Shown: positions 9,311 to 19,661 of the stretch, one piece after another
How positions within the stretch are numbered: the stretch's first letter is position 1
How the letters are laid out: the number at the start of each line of letters is the position of its first letter
Assembly (NCBI GenBank): GCA_019090895.1
Contig: JAHRVB010000051.1
Location: 28,220 to 92,219 of the forward strand
Source: Kangiellaceae bacterium
GTDB taxonomy: Bacteria; Pseudomonadota; Gammaproteobacteria; Enterobacterales; Kangiellaceae
Length of the DNA stretch: 64,000 nt
Direction of reading: 5' to 3'
Program-made: the position numbers and the translations under genes
The notes under the pieces: model-generated
Seen by the model: only the letters and a program-made list of their open reading frames with translations
The model's database searches: none
Told to the model about the DNA's origin: nothing

Positions 9311-12300
9311 TCAAACCCCGGTTCGCCGTTGTCGGAACAGAGCTATTGGTAAGAAAATAAGCCAAAAAAACCATCCTAACACGCCGCCACCACTCTCGTT
9401 GGTGCTCTCGGTAGTTGGCACACTTGAAGATTTTGATGATGCGACTATCTCCACTTCAACCCTCACCGTTTTGAATGCGCCTTGGTTATCGGTGACAGTG
9501 AATTCAAAAGTATCTTTACCCTGATAATTATTGGGTGGAGTATAGAATACCCGTTCACTATCATTTTCGACTCTACTAATCGAACCACCTTTGGCTGATG
9601 AAACCTCTATTTCACTTATCTCTACACTGTCTCCATCAGCGTCTTGAATGTTTTCTAATAGATTTATCATAACAGCTGAGTTTTCTTCAGTGGTTTGAGT
9701 GGATACGAAGACTTTGGGTGCTACATTATCGTAAACAAAAAATCCTTTGTAAGGATTATTTTTAAGCTGAATAAGTGCATACCCATTTTCTAATTGTGCA
9801 CTAGTATCTTCAGACCATAAGTTAGTTGTTCTATCGAATGAATAAAGAGCTGATGGATAGAACCTGTCTTTGTAAAATATCTTTATCTCCTTAGATTCGC
9901 CTACAGCTAACCCTATTGTTTCAAACTCAAAATATCCGTGGGAAGAGGAGTCGTTAATCAATCCCAAGTTTTGGTCTGTTAGCGAACCAACTAAAGAGCT
10001 AACAAATGAAAGCTCTTCTGGAAGTGCAAAAGTTAGCCCTAAACCAGATTCCGCTCGTAAAGAAACGACATTTGATTGCTTGTAGTCTGCAATATCATCT
10101 CCGTTGCCATCATAGATCACGAGCTCATTATCGTCTGACATACCATCCAAATCGAAATCGCTACGATCAACTTTAGCGGTAAATACAGAGAAATTATTCG
10201 ATTTTTCATTTGCTATGCTAGTTGCAGTTAGCGTTAAATTATACTTGTCTGCACCACCTAAATCTTCTGGTAAAGTAAATATCACTCGAACCTCTTCACT
10301 TGCGCCTTTTGTTAAAGAGACTCCGTCCTTCGACAAAACAATAGGTGTACCATCCTGCATTTCTGCATGGAGTTGGAAGGTATCGAAATCTCCTGTGTTA
10401 GTGACTTTAAAACCAACATCATATTGAGCGCCTGGAGAGAATAACTGTGATATTTTGCTGATTGGTCTAACCTCAACAGATTGCCCAGAATATGCTTGAT
10501 TATAGGTACGTTCAAATTTACTTCCGGTTTGAGTTTCTCCTGAGACTAAGATACTGAACACATCCTCCGGTAAGGAAACGCTACCTAAATACCGCGAAGA
10601 AAACTCATCCTGCTTCACTAGTTCAACTTCTACTTGCTCTAAAATATTTGCTTCAGCTGACACAAGCGTCATTTGAAGGTTTTTGATCTTTCCGGTTAAT
10701 GTTAGAGAAACTGTTTGACTCGATGATTTAAGAGGTAATCCTTCGATTGGAAACAAGCCTTGATGTTCGGGTCGACCTTTGTATTCTACAAACCCAAAAT
10801 CTAGAATTTTAATATCGGAAATGGTATCAACACTTAGCGCATAACTTTGCCCGGCTTCTCCAGAAATTCTCACTCGCCATTCGCCTTGACTTGGGTTAGC
10901 GACAATAAAATTACTATTCGCATTACTTTTTGTAATAGTTACGTCAATGTCTCCCACTAAGACTTCCGTTCCATCCGGTCTAAACAAACCAACGATTCCT
11001 AACTGCTGCATACTGATATTAACGAATATTTGAGAAGATTCTGCATCAACTAGAAAGTCATGAATAACTTCACTACCAGCTTTTTTTAACCGTTCGTACG
11101 GAGTCTTTGTAGAAGCTATAGTGTAATTATGAAAAGTATCCAATTGAGTCGCACCAAAGTGTTTCAACACCTCAGTTTTAGGAAAATTCTTACCAACTAT
11201 CACTCCAGGCAACACTCCACTAAGCTTAGTTACTTTCTCAGTGCCACCATAAAATTCAGGATCGATATAAACGAAGGTACCTTCTGCCCCAGAAACTGTA
11301 TGTGCGTAGCTATGGATATCGCCTTGCGAGCCTGATGCTACATCGGTATAAGCGCTATCAGTATTACCTGATAGTAAAAAGTTGATTCTGATGTTCTTTT
11401 CATTTGCAAGGCTAACAATCGACGAGGCTAGTTCAGGATTTTTAGTCGTTTCATCTGTATATAAATAAAGCACAGTGTTATTCGCTGCCGCATTTACCAT
11501 TTTTAATAAAGCATCAAGCGACAACTCCGGCGCATCCCCACCATCATCTGGTACGCGAAGTTGAACAGAATTTATATTTGCCAGCATCCCATCGGGGTTG
11601 GTTGCGGTAAGAATTTCGCCTATACCAGGGTCTCCGTAAGACACTAGAAAGAATCGAGAAATGTCTTTATCATCATCTTTTAATGCGTCAACCGATCGAG
11701 CCATCGCATTTTTAATGCCAGCAACAATATCGCCCATACTACCCGTTGTATCAATAATGAAGCCTATGTTTGCATATGGTAACTGTCCTAAAAACTTCGA
11801 GATATTTGTATCGAGTTGCTCTCTTGTCAAGGTTGAACTTGCAAGCACATTTTCTATAATTCGAATAACATAATCAGTGGTATGTAGAGTTGCTACTTGA
11901 ACGGCTTCTTCATGAAGAGACTGATTTTGTGTGTCTTTGTTAAGTCCATTGCCTTCCGCTATGCCATGATCACATTTATAATAAAGGGGATCTGCTGTAC
12001 CCAAAAAACCTGCAAACCAGCCAGTTGTTACAACTTCGAGCCCTCGAGGCCCAAGTGTTAAAATTCCAAGCGGTTTTTCATCAAAGGATTCAAGATCCCA
12101 TACACAGGTTTCGTAACCCAATTTATCTTCAATATTTTCACCTTCCCACTCATCCTGAGGCGAAACGGGATCTTCGTTATGTGTCAAGGCCGAATAAATA
12201 TCTCGATGACCTAAATTAATCCAATTTGAATGAGCATAGAAATCCTGCAGCGTGTGCAATGCCTGTCCCAGTCTTTCTCTAGCATAAAAAACATCTGGGT

Positions 12301-12649
12301 CATCAGTAGTTGTTAGAATTAGTTCAATCTCATCTCTAATTTCTATTAGCCGTCCACTACACCCCCTAACGTCGCCGATATACTCCTCGTCACAATGTGC
12401 CCGCTTTACATCTGCCTCATTGTCATCAACTCCCGCGTTGGCCTCTTGCACTTCTAGTATCGCCTCCGGTGAAAAGCCTCTTGCCTGCCCATCAACAGTG
12501 AACTTTGTCAATCCGTCTTGGGTAACTGTAAGATGGTTTAAAAGAACGTCTTTCCACACTGGCCAATAGCTTTCTGAAGGCTTGAATGCAGAGACACTCA
12601 AAGAATAAAACAAGCAGCTGACCAATAAAATCTTTACATAATTGAGCAC
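9311..12649 (-). CDS. Large secreted VWA-domain protein with HET-C/VWA7-like N-terminal region, cadherin-like Ig region and GlyGly-CTERM-like tail
   Basis: Signal peptide; LGQALHTLQDFYAHSNWINLG; MIDAS-like IGFIIDTTGSMGD; DTFEFTVTDNQGAFKTVRVEVEI; C-terminus GGGVLGWFFWLIFLPIALFRQRRTGV. Confidence 0.8.
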   Translation of the reverse strand: MLNYVKILLVSCLFYSLSVSAFKPSESYWPVWKDVLLNHLTVTQDGLTKFTVDGQARGFSPEAILEVQEANAGVDDNEADVKRAHCDEEYIGDVRGCSGRLIEIRDEIELILTTTDDPDVFYARERLGQALHTLQDFYAHSNWINLGHRDIYSALTHNEDPVSPQDEWEGENIEDKLGYETCVWDLESFDEKPLGILTLGPRGLEVVTTGWFAGFLGTADPLYYKCDHGIAEGNGLNKDTQNQSLHEEAVQVATLHTTDYVIRIIENVLASSTLTREQLDTNISKFLGQLPYANIGFIIDTTGSMGDIVAGIKNAMARSVDALKDDDKDISRFFLVSYGDPGIGEILTATNPDGMLANINSVQLRVPDDGGDAPELSLDALLKMVNAAANNTVLYLYTDETTKNPELASSIVSLANEKNIRINFLLSGNTDSAYTDVASGSQGDIHSYAHTVSGAEGTFVYIDPEFYGGTEKVTKLSGVLPGVIVGKNFPKTEVLKHFGATQLDTFHNYTIASTKTPYERLKKAGSEVIHDFLVDAESSQIFVNISMQQLGIVGLFRPDGTEVLVGDIDVTITKSNANSNFIVANPSQGEWRVRISGEAGQSYALSVDTISDIKILDFGFVEYKGRPEHQGLFPIEGLPLKSSSQTVSLTLTGKIKNLQMTLVSAEANILEQVEVELVKQDEFSSRYLGSVSLPEDVFSILVSGETQTGSKFERTYNQAYSGQSVEVRPISKISQLFSPGAQYDVGFKVTNTGDFDTFQLHAEMQDGTPIVLSKDGVSLTKGASEEVRVIFTLPEDLGGADKYNLTLTATSIANEKSNNFSVFTAKVDRSDFDLDGMSDDNELVIYDGNGDDIADYKQSNVVSLRAESGLGLTFALPEELSFVSSLVGSLTDQNLGLINDSSSHGYFEFETIGLAVGESKEIKIFYKDRFYPSALYSFDRTTNLWSEDTSAQLENGYALIQLKNNPYKGFFVYDNVAPKVFVSTQTTEENSAVMINLLENIQDADGDSVEISEIEVSSAKGGSISRVENDSERVFYTPPNNYQGKDTFEFTVTDNQGAFKTVRVEVEIVASSKSSSVPTTESTNESGGGVLGWFFWLIFLPIALFRQRRTGV

Positions 12650-12651
12650 GA

Positions 12652-13752
12652 TTAAGTTTCCTTACTTGCATTGGTTGACAAGCTTTTAATAATGATTGTG
12701 TTGGGTTTCACACGGTGATTGACGTAAATCAAAAACGCTCCACTTGGTGACACCTTTAATGATGAACCATAAAACAAGGTCGATTCATCAACGTGTTTTA
12801 TGAACGATAAATATTCTTTTGAGGTGGTCAATGACCCCGTCAAATATAGTTTATTCTTTACAAGATCTACCGAGTTAATAATCCCTGTTTGATTTGGCCT
12901 GTATTTTGAAAATACACCATTTGTTTGCTGAACTTTATTTAGAAGTCCATCAGAAATATCATAAACAATAAGACCGGTTTCTCCGCCTGCAACAAAAATA
13001 GTATTGCTATCTTCACTAAACACAATACCCATTGGATTACCTGACGGAGCCAATTTACCACGATTGTTATAGGTTGAAGAATCAATACCCAGCACTTTAA
13101 AAATAAGCGGGACAGAGATCTCAGCTACTGATAGTGCGTTATTCTTACTAAGTACAAACGCTAGTTTTTTTCCATTCTTAGACATTTTCAAGTTATAGCT
13201 CGGACCAATAGAAAACGACTTTAAAAAAACCACATTATTCTCAAGTTCGTAAATTGAGATCCCAGAACAATGTTTCACTTCACACCCGTTTGTATAAAGA
13301 TAACGGCCATCAGGTGTAATTTCAATATCACGAGCGGAGGAAATTTTTTCTTCATGAATGAGATGAACATTACTAAGATTTTCAATATTAAATATTTTTA
13401 GCGAGCGAGGAACTGTTACGAAAAGACGTTTCTCGTCCTTTGTTACTTCGATATCGTAGATAGTCGTAATATCTTTCCCGAGATCGATTTTTGAAAAAAG
13501 AACTGGATTCGCTAAATCGGACAAATCTATAATATGAATTTCTTTGACCTGATTATTCGCATACTTCTGCTCTGTGATTAACGCAAATTTCGAGCTATCT
13601 ATAAACAACGGACCATGACCAATACTATTAATTGCCAGGTAAAAGCCAACGTCTTTATCATCCACCGTTGATTGTCTCGTACAACTCGTCAAGACAACTG
13701 CTATCAATAGAAAATACCGCCTTACCAGAAAAATGTGTTCCATCCCCCTCAT
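12652..13752 (-). CDS. Predicted lipoprotein with beta-propeller-like repeats (LVIVD-type)
   Basis: Lipobox-like LTSCTR; repeated segments such as IHIIDLSDLANPVLFSKIDLG and GLIVYDISDGLLNKV. Confidence 0.6.
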   Translation of the reverse strand: MRGMEHIFLVRRYFLLIAVVLTSCTRQSTVDDKDVGFYLAINSIGHGPLFIDSSKFALITEQKYANNQVKEIHIIDLSDLANPVLFSKIDLGKDITTIYDIEVTKDEKRLFVTVPRSLKIFNIENLSNVHLIHEEKISSARDIEITPDGRYLYTNGCEVKHCSGISIYELENNVVFLKSFSIGPSYNLKMSKNGKKLAFVLSKNNALSVAEISVPLIFKVLGIDSSTYNNRGKLAPSGNPMGIVFSEDSNTIFVAGGETGLIVYDISDGLLNKVQQTNGVFSKYRPNQTGIINSVDLVKNKLYLTGSLTTSKEYLSFIKHVDESTLFYGSSLKVSPSGAFLIYVNHRVKPNTIIIKSLSTNASKET

Positions 13753-13753
13753 T

Positions 13754-14191
13754 TTATGGCAAACTCGATAAAAACCAGCCTGCTGGCGTTTTTACGAAAG
13801 TACAATAAGTACTGGTATTATAGTTTTTGGCTAAAACTCGAAGCTTCGCCCTGGCTTTTTTTGTCGCAGCAAACCTCTTTTTCAAACGCTTGTTGGGTTT
13901 TTCGTATATCAATTTACCCAGTTTGATTTCGTTGATACCTCCACTTTTCTGGTACCACTCTGCATGTTTTTTATCCAACAGCTTACGGCTATGCTCTAGC
14001 TCTTTGCTGCTCGGCTTAAACGGCATCAAGCTGATAAATGATTCGAGATTTTTATTCTCAATCAAATCGAAAGTCGCCAAACAACGTGATTGCAACTCCT
14101 TATCAAGAGACTCATTGGATAGAGCCTCTAACGAAATCACAGCAAAAAAAGAAAAAACAAAATACTTGAAATTTTTCATATAAAATCCCAT
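13754..14191 (-). CDS. Hypothetical secreted protein
   Basis: 145 aa ORF with signal-peptide-like N-terminus, basic C-terminal half; 2 nt from the neighbouring gene, so likely an operon member. Confidence 0.55.
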   Translation of the reverse strand: MGFYMKNFKYFVFSFFAVISLEALSNESLDKELQSRCLATFDLIENKNLESFISLMPFKPSSKELEHSRKLLDKKHAEWYQKSGGINEIKLGKLIYEKPNKRLKKRFAATKKARAKLRVLAKNYNTSTYCTFVKTPAGWFLSSLP

Positions 14192-14265
14192 CTTATTGTC
14201 GAGACAATTAGTTAGTTACATAAATACGAGAGTGTGTTAGATCACAAACTCTCGACTGAAAACAC

Positions 14266-17200
14266 TTAGTATTCTTGCTGCAACTTCAACAAATAGTCCT
14301 TAGTTGATTTTCTTCTTTTCGTCAGGCCGACATCGATGGTGAAAGTTTTAGTCGTGTCCTTCAGTAAATCCCGTCCTTCCTGCGCATCGCCAGAGATAGA
14401 AATAACATCACCTTCAAATTCGATATAATAAGTACCAATTTCATCTTCGGCCCTTATTCCAACTAGCTGAATTTCATGCTGCCCAGCGGACATTGCCATC
14501 GAAATGGGACCTATTTTACGGCTAGGCTCTGAACCATCAGAAACAACATTTCCATCCACAACTAATTTATAAATATCATCGTTTAGATTGCCGTTGTCCC
14601 CGTAAGTAATATCGACAACAAAAGGAACCGTAAAGACCAGCGCATTACTTAATACGCCGCCCACTTCAACGGTTACATCACCAGTAACTATTCCATTAGG
14701 AACCGTCACAGTCAGTTGATTATCGGAAGCACTATTGACGTTAGCAATAATTCGCGCTCCGCTCTTACCGGCAAAGGTCACTGTATTACCGGAAGGAATT
14801 GAGCTAAATCCAAGCCCATCTATCACAACAATATCTCCTGGCTGTCCTTCATCGGGTCTGAGTCTCGCAATTTCTAATCCATCTCCAATTTGTATATTGA
14901 CTGGTGACACTGCTGTCTGGCCTCGATGTTCAACAGTAACAGTAATATCCCTTCCTATTGCTAACTCTAAATACTCACCAGGGACAGTAATTGTCAATAC
15001 CGTTCCATCTTCTGAAACAGAATCGTGCTTAATTCTTTCCAGAGTTTCGCTTCTACCTAAATCATCCAATATAGTGATAGGCTCTTCGTCAAACCAATAC
15101 CATCGTTCGTTGATTCCAAAACCAGAACCGATAACCCTTAGTTCTTCATCTTGATTAATCGCTCTCATCATGACCGGATCAATGTCGACAATATTAAGCC
15201 CCCAAACAACCATGAAATCAGTTTTTATTGGAACCGCAGCCATGTCTTTAATTGTTTTTACTTGGTCTATAATTATGTCAGCGATTTTAGCGCCTTTAAT
15301 AATCGCCTCCATTTGACCTTTAAATGGTGTAAACTGCTTAGCAAGCGCCTCAGCAGTAATCGCCAATAAATCATCAGTTTCTATCCCCATACTAACGAAT
15401 ATTTCGCTCATGATTGGGCCAAATTTGAACCCATTACCAAGGTCAAAAAGTATTTCCACTTCATTTTTGTAAAATTCATTCACTATGTTATAAGCTGCAG
15501 CATCGAGGTCTTCTGCAGTGACATCATCATCGCTATACAACTTTGAAACTTCTGCAACTAGTGACGGAGAATACTTAATCATAATTTTTGTCACGGCTAC
15601 TGGATCAAACCCTGTTGGTTCGTAATCTATTAGCACTAAAACCAAATCAAAGTACTTAAGCAAGATTCCCTCAACAATTGTTCTAATGCCCAAATACTGT
15701 CGCGCTTCTTTAGTCTGCTTGTCATAGTCAGATGCACCGTTAAGATCAAATGGTGTCGGACCAAGGGGATCGCCAACGCCAGGTGCGATTACCTGATAGA
15801 CACAATTTTGATACGGGCACTCTGGGTATAAGTGATCTTTAGACCACATCTCTATCCCAAGAAACGTTCCGTCTTGTGGTCCTATCATATTACTATCGTA
15901 AGCCGAGGAAATATGACTCCTTAATGGATTGTCTAAGTCGATTTCACGATAATCATCATCAGTACCAAGCGGGAAAATTCTTGTACTTAAAAACAACCTA
16001 GTTCTGTTTTGTAGCTCGACACAACCGTCATAAACAATCTTAGCTTTTTCTTCATCGTTAACATCAGTATTCTCAGGGCACTTAGGATCACTCGGTAGCC
16101 AAGAGTCTAAAAAGTTCGTGGCTTCCATGCTCATATTAAAGAAAGCTGATTCAAATGTAGTGATGTCAGGTTTCAAAACACCGTCAGCTTTACTTTGAAT
16201 TAAGGCATTCAATTTTTGTATACTCTGACTAAATTTTCTCGCCGCAGCGGCGGATTTAGTCAGGCCGTCTGCATCAAGTTTCGCCAGAATTAACGATGCT
16301 TTTTCTGTCAAAAGTATAACCGTGTCTGTTTCCAGAGGATCAACCGCTGACGGAGAAGCGTCAAATAAAGTCGTTAAATGTGAAAGCACATCTTGGTATT
16401 CTTGATAAGTTAATATCGCGTCTCTCGTTTCACTTAGCCGAGTATTATCAAGATTAGAAAGTGAAATAAAATCAATGATTAATTTAATTGCTGTACTATT
16501 CAATCCAAGTTCTAGAGAATCCATCGATGGGAAAGAATAACCTGAAACGTGGGATTTACCTGTTTTATTTCCTTCGTTATCAAGAATCCATGAATATATG
16601 GCGACTGGTGAACCTTCTCTAATTTCTAACTGATATAGATTGGTATCACCAACTCGTTCAGCGACCGTTCCTCCAATAGCTTCTAATTGGGCTGTGTCTT
16701 GACTAATGCCACCAACCGGAGCGAAAGTAATATCAACCACTCGATTAACAAAATAGGATATATTATTGCTATCGCCCACTAGATTGTTAATTCTTACAAC
16801 GCCAGTTTTAACGTCTTCTGGTACGGTAACTCTAACGCTATTGCTAGAAATAGAATCAGGAATGGCACCGATACCTTCAAACAAAACCGTGACATCGTCG
16901 GAAAAATCCACACCTGTTATGGTGATTTGTTCTCCGGAAATAATTTCTTTGGTGCTCAACTCCGTCATGACTGGAGCGCCTTCTGGTTCAAGCTGGACAT
17001 TTCGTTTGTTAGACCGGACTAGTCCATCAGTTAAATAAACACTTTCCGTTCCTGCTGGAATTTTCACCTGAATACTGTTATCAACGAGGTTTGCGACAAC
17101 ATTACTACTCGTCGTTCCATGTTGAAAAACTACATACATCGTGTCTGCTTGAGGCAAGTTATTCTCAATGGTCAAAAACAAGGTGTCACCGGTTCGAATA

Positions 17201-18357
17201 AAGTTTTTGACTGTAAGTTCACCTGGGTGGATTGCTTCCAAAGCTAAGAGAAACAAATCCTCACCATTTGCCACAGCTATAGTTTTTAATCGTTCACTAT
17301 CGTACACGTCCCATAAGCCATCACCATCGTCATCCAAGTCTCTAAAATCGTGCAGATTGTCCAAGTCGAAATCATCGGGAGCATCTGAATCTTGACCCAC
17401 TTCACTGGAGTCCAATAGGGAATTACCATCTGAGTCAAGGTCCAAGAAGTTACCAAGACCGTCGCCATCAACATCATAGGCTTCTTCAACTCTATCTTTG
17501 ATCCCATCATTGTCACTATCATCATCTAGCCAATTGGGTATTTGATCGCCGTCGGCATCTAGTACTTTATTGCCAGCTGAATCTAGAAAATAGTATTCTT
17601 CCGCATCTAGAATGGTATCGTTATCTGTATCTTGTTTCTCACTATTGATTCCTAGTGCCGCTTCTTTAATATCATCTATCGCATCAACATCGAGGTCTTC
17701 GAATACCTCAATTGTATAACTAAAATCGATATCGCCTTTGAAGTTACTATCAACAACCCCCACATGATAGAGCCCATCATCTTGAATCAGAACGGCAACG
17801 GACGTGATACCCAGCGACGAATTAAGGTTGATTTTACCAAAGTTGAGAACATCACCATTACTATCAGAAAAATAAACTTGTGGTACAAAGATACGAGAGC
17901 TCGTTCTAAGGATAATAGTGTACGCTTTGCCCGCTTTTCCAGTAAAAGCATAGAGATCACCATTGTCAGAATTATTACTAATCGCTCCTGTTAAGCGAAA
18001 AGGTGGCTCCACATTCAGTTCGACAGCAACTGAAGGATTATCGTTTGGTTCTATGTCTGAAAACTGAGGATAAATGGTTTTATCTTTATCAAACGGAAAG
18101 TCATCGATTTCATCTAGCACACCATCCCCATCCTCATCTTTCTTTTCCCACGAGCCGGTCGCGGGGTCAATCGTTCCGCCATCACCGCTTCCACCCGTAC
18201 CGCCATCGCCGTTTCCACCATCACTACCATCACTACCATCTTGTGTCACAGTTTCTTGCTGGTTTACCTCAGGATTAAAGTCGCCACAAGAGGCTAAACT
18301 AAAAGCAAATAAGATCACTAACAAATACCGCAGCATATTCTTGTTTTTGCTAAACAT
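14266..18357 (-). CDS. Giant predicted surface lipoprotein with Gly/Asp-rich linker, TSP3-like Ca-binding repeats and IPT/TIG domains
   Basis: Lipobox FSLASCGD; DGSDGSDGGNGDGGTGGSGDGG; DADGDQIPNWLDDDSDNDGIKDRVEEAYDVDGDGLGNFLDLDSDG; IPT-like GEQITITGVDFSDDVTVLFEG and PGDIVVIDGLGFSSIPSGNTVTFAG. Confidence 0.8.
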   Translation of the reverse strand: MFSKNKNMLRYLLVILFAFSLASCGDFNPEVNQQETVTQDGSDGSDGGNGDGGTGGSGDGGTIDPATGSWEKKDEDGDGVLDEIDDFPFDKDKTIYPQFSDIEPNDNPSVAVELNVEPPFRLTGAISNNSDNGDLYAFTGKAGKAYTIILRTSSRIFVPQVYFSDSNGDVLNFGKINLNSSLGITSVAVLIQDDGLYHVGVVDSNFKGDIDFSYTIEVFEDLDVDAIDDIKEAALGINSEKQDTDNDTILDAEEYYFLDSAGNKVLDADGDQIPNWLDDDSDNDGIKDRVEEAYDVDGDGLGNFLDLDSDGNSLLDSSEVGQDSDAPDDFDLDNLHDFRDLDDDGDGLWDVYDSERLKTIAVANGEDLFLLALEAIHPGELTVKNFIRTGDTLFLTIENNLPQADTMYVVFQHGTTSSNVVANLVDNSIQVKIPAGTESVYLTDGLVRSNKRNVQLEPEGAPVMTELSTKEIISGEQITITGVDFSDDVTVLFEGIGAIPDSISSNSVRVTVPEDVKTGVVRINNLVGDSNNISYFVNRVVDITFAPVGGISQDTAQLEAIGGTVAERVGDTNLYQLEIREGSPVAIYSWILDNEGNKTGKSHVSGYSFPSMDSLELGLNSTAIKLIIDFISLSNLDNTRLSETRDAILTYQEYQDVLSHLTTLFDASPSAVDPLETDTVILLTEKASLILAKLDADGLTKSAAAARKFSQSIQKLNALIQSKADGVLKPDITTFESAFFNMSMEATNFLDSWLPSDPKCPENTDVNDEEKAKIVYDGCVELQNRTRLFLSTRIFPLGTDDDYREIDLDNPLRSHISSAYDSNMIGPQDGTFLGIEMWSKDHLYPECPYQNCVYQVIAPGVGDPLGPTPFDLNGASDYDKQTKEARQYLGIRTIVEGILLKYFDLVLVLIDYEPTGFDPVAVTKIMIKYSPSLVAEVSKLYSDDDVTAEDLDAAAYNIVNEFYKNEVEILFDLGNGFKFGPIMSEIFVSMGIETDDLLAITAEALAKQFTPFKGQMEAIIKGAKIADIIIDQVKTIKDMAAVPIKTDFMVVWGLNIVDIDPVMMRAINQDEELRVIGSGFGINERWYWFDEEPITILDDLGRSETLERIKHDSVSEDGTVLTITVPGEYLELAIGRDITVTVEHRGQTAVSPVNIQIGDGLEIARLRPDEGQPGDIVVIDGLGFSSIPSGNTVTFAGKSGARIIANVNSASDNQLTVTVPNGIVTGDVTVEVGGVLSNALVFTVPFVVDITYGDNGNLNDDIYKLVVDGNVVSDGSEPSRKIGPISMAMSAGQHEIQLVGIRAEDEIGTYYIEFEGDVISISGDAQEGRDLLKDTTKTFTIDVGLTKRRKSTKDYLLKLQQEY

Positions 18358-18411
18358 AAATTTTCCTTACTTTACGTATATTGACTTTAATTCAACTCAA
18401 TCGTAGAATTT

Positions 18412-19119
18412 TTATCGATTTCTAAAAGGTGTTTGCATCCGATAGGTGGCAGTGCTACGCATCGCTAAGTACGGAGCATTTAACGCAAATCCAATGACAT
18501 TACATCGTCGTTGCTGAGCTGACGTTGAAAACAACCCACTTGCAGCCTCAACAATAAGTGAACCGATGACAGGAACAATTAGTTCCTCGCACCAATCCAT
18601 TTGTATTTTTAATAAATTTGCATCTTGAATATTCATCAATACACCATCACCAATACTCTGTTGAGTTGATGGTCTGAACATCAAATTATCATTTATTATT
18701 TCATCTACTTCTATCCGTTGATTAGGATAGATCACAGTTGTCCGAAATTCGTTCCAAACTTCAGTGCTAGGATTAAGAATAGTAAGTTGACTTCTTACTC
18801 TTACCGCGAGTGTAGCTCTGGCTAACGCTCTAACTAATGCAATTTCACCGGTTTGCGCTTGCATAAACAGAGGAACCATACCGCGTGAAAATGCCGACCG
18901 TATTTCAGATTGTTGTCCATTATTTAAAGCACCCGCGCGCGCTGCTAATTCAGTTGCGGTATTCATTGTGATTTTAGTTCGGGAAATAAACCCCCATTGA
19001 ATAATACCAAAAATCAGGATCAATAAGACGGGAAGCACCAGTACCATTTCAAAAGCGCTTTGGCCGCTTTGTCGACTTCCCAAATGATTGACCTTCATAT
19101 TATTAGTTCCCTGGTTCAT
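18412..19119 (-). CDS. TadE/TadG-like pilus assembly protein
   Basis: N-terminal RQSGQSAFEMVLVLPVLLILIFGIIQWGFISRTKITMNTATELAARAGAL, TadE-like; in Tad locus. Confidence 0.8.
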   Translation of the reverse strand: MNQGTNNMKVNHLGSRQSGQSAFEMVLVLPVLLILIFGIIQWGFISRTKITMNTATELAARAGALNNGQQSEIRSAFSRGMVPLFMQAQTGEIALVRALARATLAVRVRSQLTILNPSTEVWNEFRTTVIYPNQRIEVDEIINDNLMFRPSTQQSIGDGVLMNIQDANLLKIQMDWCEELIVPVIGSLIVEAASGLFSTSAQQRRCNVIGFALNAPYLAMRSTATYRMQTPFRNR

Positions 19120-19229
19120 ATTGAATACATTTATTCTTTCGATAGACCTTATTGGTAATCTCTTATTATTTGAACACTTTTCTAACTTTGTATTTGTTCT
19201 AAGCAGTAATAGGTATTATAAACATTGTA

Positions 19230-19658
19230 TTATTCGACTCGCTGAAGTCTCAAGAGTTTAGCCAATAAAATTTGGATTTCCGCTGAATTCCCCTCATCAA
19301 CTTTTTGCTTTCCTTCAACCAACGTATCAGTCGCCTGTCTAATTCGTGCTAACGCTAAATTATGCCACCCTTTGCTCATTTTTGAGTCATATGACAATGC
19401 TTTTTTATAATGCCTAATTGCGGCCTCTAGTTGATTAGTTCTCAAATAAATATTGCCCAACTTGAACCAGCCTTCAGCATAAAGAGGAACAAGTTTTATT
19501 AACGCAAGATACTCTGTTTCAGCTAACTGCAGGTTAGCTGATTTGTAATAATGTTGTGCTCTTGTCTCAATTTTAATTGCCGCCGACTGACCTTTATTAG
19601 CATTACTACTACAACCAGAAAGTAGCGATAATATCGCGACCAAACAGATAAACTTCAT
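19230..19658 (-). CDS. TadD-like TPR lipoprotein
   Basis: Lipobox SLLSGCSS; TPR units (AEGWFKLGNIYLRTNQLEAAIRHYKKALSYDSKMSKGWHNLALARI); in Tad locus. Confidence 0.75.
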   Translation of the reverse strand: MKFICLVAILSLLSGCSSNANKGQSAAIKIETRAQHYYKSANLQLAETEYLALIKLVPLYAEGWFKLGNIYLRTNQLEAAIRHYKKALSYDSKMSKGWHNLALARIRQATDTLVEGKQKVDEGNSAEIQILLAKLLRLQRVE

Positions 19659-19661
19659 CGT

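Noticed and set aside
18171-18245. Short CATCACTACC-like repeats resembling a CRISPR or phase-variable tract
   Set aside because: They are codon repeats encoding the Gly/Asp/Ser-rich linker of the lipoprotein; no spacer structure
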